From Streptomyces sp. LaPpAH-108 (GTDB lineage: Bacteria > Actinomycetota > Actinomycetes > Streptomycetales > Streptomycetaceae): a stretch of DNA of 64,000 nucleotides. The DNA is taken from positions 735,081-799,080 of the forward strand of contig NZ_KB891987.1 of NCBI RefSeq assembly GCF_000373625.1. Direction: 5' to 3'. The translations under genes were made by a program, and so were the position numbers. This document shows positions 58,636 to 64,000 of the stretch, piece after piece (position 1 is the stretch's first letter; every line of letters starts with the position of its first letter). Below the pieces are notes generated by a model, which had not been told where the DNA came from, ran no database searches, and saw only the letters and a program-made list of their open reading frames with translations.

Positions 58636-59561
58636 ACACCCTGCAGCTCCATGAAGGAGAAGGGGTTCTCCGAGCCGTACACCGGGGCGAAGCCGAGGCG
58701 CACCAGACGCTGGTCGGCGACGCACTCCAGGTACTGCCGCATCGACTCGGTGTTCATGCCGGGCAGGCCCTCACCGCACAGGTCGCGGCCGAACTGCAGC
58801 TCGGCCGCGACGGCCTCCCGGATCATGTCCGTGACCTGCTGCTCCAGCTGGTCGTCGAACAGGTCCGGCTCCTCCTTGCGGACGGTGTCGACCACGTCGA
58901 AGGCGAAGGACATGTGCATCGTCTCGTCGCGGAACACCCAGTTGGTGCCGGTCGCGAGGCCGTGCAGCAGACCCCGGCTGCGGAACCAGTAGACGTAGGC
59001 GAAGGCGCCGTAGAAGAACAGGCCCTCGATGCACGCCGCGAAGCAGATCAGGTTCAGCAGGAACTTGCGGCGGTCGGCCTTGGACTCCAGGCGGTCCAGC
59101 TTGTCGACCGAGTCGATCCACTTGAAGCAGAACTCGGCCTTCTCGCGGATGGAGGGGATGTTCTCCACCGCCGCGAACGCCGCCGCGCGGTCCTCCGGGT
59201 CGGGCAGGTAGGTGTCGAGCAGCGTCAGATAGAACTGGACGTGCACGGCCTCCTCGAAGAGCTGACGGCTCAGGTAGAGCCGCGCCTCGGGGGAGTTGAT
59301 GTGCTTGTACAGCGTCAGCACCAGGTTGTTCGCCACGATCGAGTCACCCGTGGCGAAGAACGCCACCAGGCGGCCGATCAGGTGCTGCTCCTCGGGGGAG
59401 AGCTTCGCGAGGTCGGCGACGTCCGAGTGGAGGTCGACCTCCTCGACGGTCCAGGTGTTCTTGATCGCGTCCCGGTAGCGCTCGTAGAAGTCGGGGTAGC
59501 GCATCGGGCGGAGAGTCAGCTCGAAGCCGGGGTCGAGCAGGTTCTTCGTTTCGTCGGACAT
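58548..59561 (-). CDS. nrdB: Class Ia ribonucleotide reductase beta subunit
   Basis: This 337-residue di-iron/tyrosyl-radical subunit has metal ligands in VAFFATGDSIVANN (Asp), QLFEEAVHVQFY (Glu, His), CIEGLFFYGAFAY (Glu) and FRDETMHMSFAF (Glu, His). The C-terminal tail ends VDLDEDF, which docks to NrdA. The ATG overlaps the nrdA stop (TAATG), so the subunits are translationally coupled. It is transcribed under the B12 riboswitch and NrdR boxes upstream of nrdA. Confidence 0.95.
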   Translation of the reverse strand: MSDETKNLLDPGFELTLRPMRYPDFYERYRDAIKNTWTVEEVDLHSDVADLAKLSPEEQHLIGRLVAFFATGDSIVANNLVLTLYKHINSPEARLYLSRQLFEEAVHVQFYLTLLDTYLPDPEDRAAAFAAVENIPSIREKAEFCFKWIDSVDKLDRLESKADRRKFLLNLICFAACIEGLFFYGAFAYVYWFRSRGLLHGLATGTNWVFRDETMHMSFAFDVVDTVRKEEPDLFDDQLEQQVTDMIREAVAAELQFGRDLCGEGLPGMNTESMRQYLECVADQRLVRLGFAPVYGSENPFSFMELQGVQELTNFFERRPSAYQVAVEGTVDLDEDF

Positions 59562-61939
59562 TACTGGCAGGCCTCGCAGGACTCGGGGTTCTCAAGGGAG
59601 CAGGCGACGGCGTCGGGGTCGGCCGCCTGCTGGACGGGGATGGTCTTGGCCGCCGGGGCCTGGCCCTGGGCGGCACGGGCGATACGGGTCGCCGGACGCG
59701 AACGCAGGTAGTACGTGGTCTTCAGACCCGACTTCCACGCGTAGGAGTACATCGAGGAGAGCTTGCCGATGGTCGGCGTCTCCAGGAACAGGTTCAGCGA
59801 CTGCGCCTGGTCGAGGAACGGGGTCCGCGCGGCGGCCATGTCGATCAGACCGCGCTGCGGGATCTCCCACGCCGTGCGGTACAGCGCCCGCACGTCCTCG
59901 GGGATCCAGACGAAGTCCTGCACCGAGCCGTTGGCCTCGCGCAGCGCCTCACGGGTGCGGGCGTCCCACACGCCGAGGTCCTTCAGCTCCTGCACCAGGT
60001 AGGAGTTGACCTGAAGGAACTCGCCCGAGAGCGTCTCGCGCTTGAACAGGTTGGACACCTGCGGCTCGATGCACTCGTAGACGCCCGCGATGGAGGCGAT
60101 GGTGGCCGTCGGCGCGATGGCCAGCAGCAGCGAGTTGCGCATGCCGGTGACGGCGATCCGCTCGCGCAGCGCGGCCCAGCGCTCCGGCCAGGTCAGCTCG
60201 ACGCCGTAGTGGTCGGGGTGCAGCACGCCCTGCGCGGTGCGGGTCTGCTCCCAGGCCGGGAGCGGGCCGTTGCGCTCGGCGAGGTCGGCGGACGCCTCGT
60301 AGGAGGCCAGCATGATCCGCTCGGCGATCCGGGTGGACAGCGCCTTCGCCTCGGGGGAGTCGAACGGGATGCGCAGCTTGAAGAAGACGTCCTGGAGGCC
60401 CATGGCGCCCAGGCCCACCGGACGCCACTTGGCGTTGGAGCGGCCCGCCTGCTCGGTCGGGTAGAAGTTGATGTCCACGACCCGGTCGAGGAAGGTCACG
60501 GCGGTGCGGACGGTCTCGTCCAGGCGGGCCCAGTCGATGTCGCCGTCCCGCACGAAGGCGCCCAGGTTCACCGAACCGAGGTTGCAGACCGCGGTCTCGC
60601 CGTCGTCGGTGACCTCCAGGATCTCCGTGCAGAGGTTGGAGGAGTGGACCACGTTGCCCGGCAGCGCCGTCTGGTTGGCGGTGCGGTTGGCGGCGTCCTT
60701 GAAGGTCATCCAGCCGTTGCCGGTCTGCGCGAGGGTGCGCATCATGCGGCCGTACAGCTCGCGGGCGGGCATGGTCTTCTTCGCCAGGCCCGACGCCTCG
60801 GCCTTGCGGTAGGCGGCGTCGAACTCCTCGCCCCACAGGTCGACCAGCTCGGGCACGTCCGCCGGGGAGAACAGCGACCACTGCTCGTCGGCGTTGACCC
60901 GGCGCATGAACTCGTCCGGGATCCAGTGCGCGAGGTTCAGATTGTGCGTACGGCGCGCGTCCTCACCGGTGTTGTCGCGCAGCTCCAGGAACTCCTCGAT
61001 GTCGGAGTGCCAGGTCTCCAGGTACACCGCCGCCGCGCCCTTGCGCCGCCCGCCCTGGTTCACCGCGGCCACCGAGGCGTCCAGCGTCTTCAGGAACGGC
61101 ACGATGCCGTTGGAGTGCCCGTTGGTGCCCCGGATCAGCGAACCCCGGCTGCGGATGCGGGAGTAGGACAGACCGATGCCACCGGCGTGCTTCGAGAGGC
61201 GGGCCACCTGGTGGTAACGGTCGTAGATCGAGTCCAGCTCGTCCAGCGGGGAGTCCAGCAGGTAGCAGGACGACATCTGGGGGTGCCGGGTACCGGAGTT
61301 GAACAGCGTGGGGGAGGACGGCAGGTAGTCCAGGCGGCTCATCAGGCCGTAGAGCGCGGCCACTTCGTCCACCGCGGGGGCGCTGTCGTTCTCGGCCAGA
61401 CCGCTCGCCACGCGCAGCATGAAGTGCTGCGGGGTCTCGATCACCTTGCGGGTGATGGGGTGGCGCAGCAGATAGCGGCTGTGCAGGGTGCGCAGGCCGA
61501 AGTAGCCGAACCGGTCGTCGGCGCCGGTGTCGATCAGGGCGTCGAGGCGGGCGGCGTGCAGCGCGACGAAGTCGGCGGTGCGGTCGGCGACCAGGCCCTC
61601 GCGGTGGCCCACGGTCACCGACTCGGTGAAGCTCGTCACGCCCTGCGAGGCGGCCTCGGCGCGGATGGAGAGCGTGAGCAGCCGGGCGGCCAGCCGCGAG
61701 TAGGCGGGGTCCTCGGAGATCAGACCGGCGGCGGCCTCGGTCGCCAGCTCGCGCAGCTCGGCCTCGTCGGCCTTGGCCGAACGGCCACGCAGCGCGGCGG
61801 CGGCGACCCGTCCGGGGTCGGCGTCGGGGAGGTCGGCGGTCAGCTCGGTCAGGGTCCGCAGCAGCGCGGCTCCGGGACCGTCGTTCTCCACCCGGGTCGC
61901 CGGGGTGGCTGAAGCCGGGTCGGACGGCGCGATGGTCAC
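59561..61939 (-). CDS. nrdA: Class Ia ribonucleotide reductase alpha subunit
   Basis: This 792-residue catalytic subunit reduces ribonucleoside diphosphates. It has PSSPTLFNSGT with SSCYLLD (active-site Cys), NLCTEI with NLGSVNLGAF (Cys and Asn-Leu-Cys-x-Glu catalytic set), PTATIASIAGVYECIEP and the C-terminal shuttle cysteines CEACQ. The N-terminal region (about 1-130) fits the allosteric ATP-cone position, but the cone is not clearly canonical. GTG 61939 is chosen over the longer frame because GGAGAG lies 7 nt upstream. It is controlled by a cobalamin riboswitch, so it is off when B12 supports the class II enzyme elsewhere. Confidence 0.95.
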   Translation of the reverse strand: MTIAPSDPASATPATRVENDGPGAALLRTLTELTADLPDADPGRVAAAALRGRSAKADEAELRELATEAAAGLISEDPAYSRLAARLLTLSIRAEAASQGVTSFTESVTVGHREGLVADRTADFVALHAARLDALIDTGADDRFGYFGLRTLHSRYLLRHPITRKVIETPQHFMLRVASGLAENDSAPAVDEVAALYGLMSRLDYLPSSPTLFNSGTRHPQMSSCYLLDSPLDELDSIYDRYHQVARLSKHAGGIGLSYSRIRSRGSLIRGTNGHSNGIVPFLKTLDASVAAVNQGGRRKGAAAVYLETWHSDIEEFLELRDNTGEDARRTHNLNLAHWIPDEFMRRVNADEQWSLFSPADVPELVDLWGEEFDAAYRKAEASGLAKKTMPARELYGRMMRTLAQTGNGWMTFKDAANRTANQTALPGNVVHSSNLCTEILEVTDDGETAVCNLGSVNLGAFVRDGDIDWARLDETVRTAVTFLDRVVDINFYPTEQAGRSNAKWRPVGLGAMGLQDVFFKLRIPFDSPEAKALSTRIAERIMLASYEASADLAERNGPLPAWEQTRTAQGVLHPDHYGVELTWPERWAALRERIAVTGMRNSLLLAIAPTATIASIAGVYECIEPQVSNLFKRETLSGEFLQVNSYLVQELKDLGVWDARTREALREANGSVQDFVWIPEDVRALYRTAWEIPQRGLIDMAAARTPFLDQAQSLNLFLETPTIGKLSSMYSYAWKSGLKTTYYLRSRPATRIARAAQGQAPAAKTIPVQQAADPDAVACSLENPESCEACQ

Positions 61940-62071
61940 GTGGGGCTCTCCCTCGCTGGGCACGGGGGCCTGGCGGAGGGCAGGGGAGGGCACGAGCGCG
62001 CACGCGTCGCGTCCACCAGCCCACTCCGCGAGGCCCGGACGTCTTCAGGGCACCCGGACCGGACGGCCGGG

Positions 62072-62180
62072 CGCGCTGTCGGCAGGTCCTCGGACTGAAG
62101 CGGGCGTGCGCAAAGCACGCGAGTACACCGTTGCGGGACAGTTCCGGATTCGCACCGGATTCCCCTGCGACGACAGCGAG
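62072..62180 (-). promoter_or_regulatory. Cobalamin (B12) riboswitch upstream of nrdAB
   Basis: On the minus strand the conserved aptamer core is readable: GGGAATCCGGTGCGAATCC, then GGAACTGTCCCGCAACGGT, and the B12 box AGTCCGAGGACCTGCC. P1 is formed by CGCTGTCG (complement of 62171-62178) and CGACAGCG (complement of 62074-62081). In S. coelicolor adenosylcobalamin represses nrdABS through this element. About 130 nt separate it from the nrdA GTG and hold a GC-rich hairpin region (62040-62070) that may be the expression platform. Confidence 0.92.
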
Positions 62181-62184
62181 CATG

Positions 62185-62200
62185 AGCATACATCTAGTGC
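62185..62200. promoter_or_regulatory. NrdR box A (overlaps the nrdA -10 region)
   Basis: The 16-mer AGCATACATCTAGTGC has the ACATCT core of streptomycete NrdR boxes. On the minus strand its end reads TATGCT, a good -10 box that places transcription start at about 62178, the first base of riboswitch P1. NrdR binding here would block the polymerase. Confidence 0.7.
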
Positions 62201-62215
62201 CGCGCTGTCGTCGCA

Positions 62216-62231
62216 GGCCCAGATGTTGTGT
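62216..62231. promoter_or_regulatory. NrdR box B
   Basis: On the minus strand ACACAACATCTGGGCC matches the NrdR-box consensus. Its core centre is 31 bp from that of box A, the three-helical-turn spacing required for co-operative NrdR binding. Confidence 0.75.
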
Positions 62232-62252
62232 CTGTCGTGTGTCGCGGTGATC

Positions 62253-62759
62253 TCAGAGCGTGAACGCGTAGGTGAGCAGGGCGATCTCCAGCAGGCCGGG
62301 CAAGGGGTTCCAGTCCCGCTCGGGTGTGCGAACAAAGCCGAGACGCGCGTAGATGCGATGGGCGGTGCGCATCGTCGGCTGGGTGGACAGCACGACGCGT
62401 ACACAGCCCTCCACGGCCCGCGCGCGCTCCACACAGGCCCGTACGAGCGCTTCCCCGGCTCCCTGCCCCCGGCCCGCGTGCGCGACCGCCAGCATCCGGA
62501 TCTCGGCCTCGCCCGGAGCGGCGATGTCGCTCAGCGGACCGCCGGACGGGACGAACGTCACACCGCCCAGCAGCACCCCGTCCCGCACGGCCACCAGCAC
62601 CTCGGCGGCTGCCGCCCGTTTCGCCACGTTCCGCAGCTCCGCCAGATACGCGTCGCCCTCCCCGAAATCGAGGAGTCCGTCCTGGAGATAGGCCTGTGCG
62701 GTGATCTCGCCCAGCTCCGCGTACTCGTCGGGGCGGGCCGGCCGGATGAGGAAGTCCAT
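62253..62759 (-). CDS. GNAT-family N-acetyltransferase
   Basis: This 168-residue protein has the GNAT fold: IRPARPDEYAELGEITAQAY at the start, EIRMLAVAHAGRGQGAGEALVRA (acetyl-CoA loop RGQGAG, about 95-100) and IYARLGFVRTPERDW. The substrate is unknown. ATG 62759 begins the conserved MDFLIRPARP; the longer upstream frame is unlikely. It is on the same strand as nrdAB and ends 22 bp before NrdR box B. Confidence 0.9.
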   Translation of the reverse strand: MDFLIRPARPDEYAELGEITAQAYLQDGLLDFGEGDAYLAELRNVAKRAAAAEVLVAVRDGVLLGGVTFVPSGGPLSDIAAPGEAEIRMLAVAHAGRGQGAGEALVRACVERARAVEGCVRVVLSTQPTMRTAHRIYARLGFVRTPERDWNPLPGLLEIALLTYAFTL

Positions 62760-62837
62760 ACCGTGAGTCTGGACGACAGCGGGCCACCGGCGCTCTCGCT
62801 TTCCGGCGGCCCGCAAGGGAGTTGATCAGTGAAGGGA

Positions 62838-64000
62838 CTAGTGCGCGCTCCCCGCCGTCGCGGGCGGCAGCTCCACCTCGACGCCCGCGTCGCCCGCGTC
62901 CGCCGTGTAGTCGCCGGGCGCGGTCTCGTCCACGCCCTCGGGGGCCTTCACGGCCTTCAGGACGACCGTGCCGACCACGGTGACCAGGACGTTCAGCACG
63001 AAGGCCGTCAGGCCGATGTAGCCGATCTCACCGATGCCCGGGATCTCCTTGGCCGAGCCGCCGAAGTGCGCCTGCGTCGGCGAGGCGACCCCGTAGGCGG
63101 CCAGCGTGCCGTAGACCATGCCGACCGCCCAGCCCGCGAGCAGCGCCCAGCGGTGGAACCAGCGGGTGAACAGACCGCCCACCAGCGCCGGGAAGGTCTG
63201 GAGGATCCAGATGCCGCCCAGGAGCTGGAAGTTGATCGCCACCGTCTTGTCCATGGTGAGGACGAACGCCAGCGCGCCCACCTTCACCAGGAGCGACACC
63301 AGCTTGGAGACCTGCGCCTCCTGCTTGGGTGTCGCGTCCGGCTTGATGAAGTCCTTGTAGATGTTCCGGGTGAACAGATTCGCGGCCGCGATCGACATGA
63401 TCGCCGCCGGGACCAGCGCGCCGATGCCGATCGCCGCGAAGGCCACGCCCGCGAACCAGCTCGGGAACATGTCCTCGAACAGCTGCGGGATCGCCAGCTG
63501 CCCGTTGGTGACCTTCACCCCGGCCGCGATCGCCATGAAGCCGAGCAGCGCGAGCAGGCCCAGCATCAGGGAGTACAGCGGCAGGATCGTGGTGTTGCGC
63601 CGGATCACCTCACGGCTCTTGGACGACAGGGTCGCGGTGATCGAGTGCGGGTACATGAACAGCGCGAGCGCCGAACCGAGCGCCAGTGTGGCGTACGTCC
63701 ACTGGCCCGCCGGGGCCGGGACCAGACCGCCCGCGCCCGCCGTGGTGAACTTCTTGTCCGCGGCGGCGAAGATGTGGTCGAAGCCGCCCAGCTTGATCGG
63801 GATGTAGATGATCGCCACCGCGATGACGATGTAGATCAGCGTGTCCTTCACGAACGCGATCAGCGCCGGGGCGCGCAGGCCCGAGGAGTAGGTGTAGGCC
63901 GCGAGCACACCGAAGGCGATCAGCAGCGGCAGGTCCTTCACGAACCAGTTGGTGTTCTCACCGCCGCCCACGCCCATCACGTCCAGGACGGCCTGGATGC
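62838..64000 (-). CDS. Sodium:solute symporter (SSS family), C-terminal part
   Basis: The visible 386 or so residues hold at least eight transmembrane helices with the SSS family patterns: VKDLPLLIAFGVLAAYTYSSGLRAPALIAFVKD (two parts), SAITATL-like HSITATLSSKSREVIRRN, AAIGIGALVPAAIMSIAAANLFTRNIYKDF and LLGGIWILQTFPALVGGLFTRWF. It resembles the actinobacterial monocarboxylate (acetate/pyruvate/propionate) permeases of the MctC/ActP group. The N-terminus lies beyond the window edge. An acidic tail (DETAPGDYTADAGDAGVEVEL) ends the protein. Confidence 0.88.
   Translation of the reverse strand, partial: IQAVLDVMGVGGGENTNWFVKDLPLLIAFGVLAAYTYSSGLRAPALIAFVKDTLIYIVIAVAIIYIPIKLGGFDHIFAAADKKFTTAGAGGLVPAPAGQWTYATLALGSALALFMYPHSITATLSSKSREVIRRNTTILPLYSLMLGLLALLGFMAIAAGVKVTNGQLAIPQLFEDMFPSWFAGVAFAAIGIGALVPAAIMSIAAANLFTRNIYKDFIKPDATPKQEAQVSKLVSLLVKVGALAFVLTMDKTVAINFQLLGGIWILQTFPALVGGLFTRWFHRWALLAGWAVGMVYGTLAAYGVASPTQAHFGGSAKEIPGIGEIGYIGLTAFVLNVLVTVVGTVVLKAVKAPEGVDETAPGDYTADAGDAGVEVELPPATAGSAH

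Overview
This window is high-GC chromosomal DNA from a Streptomyces. Its genes show very high GC at third codon positions, GTG/TTG starts, mycothiol-linked redox genes, a WhiB-like regulator, and the albaflavenone pair (epi-isozizaene synthase plus CYP170). From memory, the gene order matches the core-genome block of S. coelicolor from about SCO5182 to SCO5230. This is a conserved chromosomal arm-to-core region, not an island. The only mobile DNA recognised is one solitary TnpB element at about 46.74-47.87 kb.

Layout. 0-14 kb: a flippase-like membrane protein (cut by the window edge), an alkyltransferase-like protein, the AdnA-AdnB helicase-nuclease, an M20 dipeptidase, NudC, mycoredoxin and UvrD2. 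14-15.5 kb: wblC with a long leader holding an upstream ORF and an attenuator. 15.6-24.4 kb: a UbiB-type kinase with a ThiF-like protein, a zincin, a TerD-AIM24 fusion with two more AIM24 genes, a NUDIX protein and a zincin-like hydrolase. 24.6-31.5 kb: an SDR epimerase, MoaE, a tiny membrane protein, a PDZ/Lon-type protease, a PPA1309-type protein and a UPF0182 membrane protein. 31.5-33.8 kb: two identical initiator tRNA genes flanking a Sel1-repeat gene. 33.9-36.7 kb: Fur regulator, CBS protein, HisN, TetR. 36.7-42.2 kb: peptide/nickel ABC transporter. 42.3-46.7 kb: SMR pump, RsgA, AroA, M50 peptidase, YedK. 46.7-48.1 kb: TnpB element and a ribbon-helix-helix gene. 48.1-54.6 kb: hydrolase, sigR-rsrA, two HD-domain proteins, a TPR protein and peptide deformylase. 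54.8-57.3 kb: the terpene pair. 57.3-62.3 kb: nrdA-nrdB and the AraC-type gene nrdS, with a cobalamin riboswitch and NrdR boxes. 62.3-64 kb: an acetyltransferase and a partial sodium:solute symporter.

How the genes work together. Three regulatory layers can be read directly. (1) wblC has an AT-rich element next to its -35 box, a strong upstream ORF and a terminator hairpin, which is the architecture for antibiotic-induced attenuation control. (2) sigR has a perfect GGGAAT-N18-GTT autoregulatory promoter and an upstream start for the long isoform. The same perfect motif lies in front of mycoredoxin, which puts thiol repair under sigma-R. WblC is known to induce sigR in S. coelicolor, so the two loci belong to one antibiotic/redox stress circuit. 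(3) The class Ia ribonucleotide reductase operon is controlled by a B12 riboswitch plus paired NrdR boxes 31 bp apart. DNA repair is also concentrated here (AdnAB, UvrD2, YedK, alkyltransferase-like protein, RNR).

No wholly new system stands out. The best candidates for undescribed biology are the internally deleted TnpB beside an RHH gene, the TerD-AIM24/AIM24/AIM24 operon, the orphan ThiF-like/UbiB pair, and the palindromic repeat cluster upstream of adnA.
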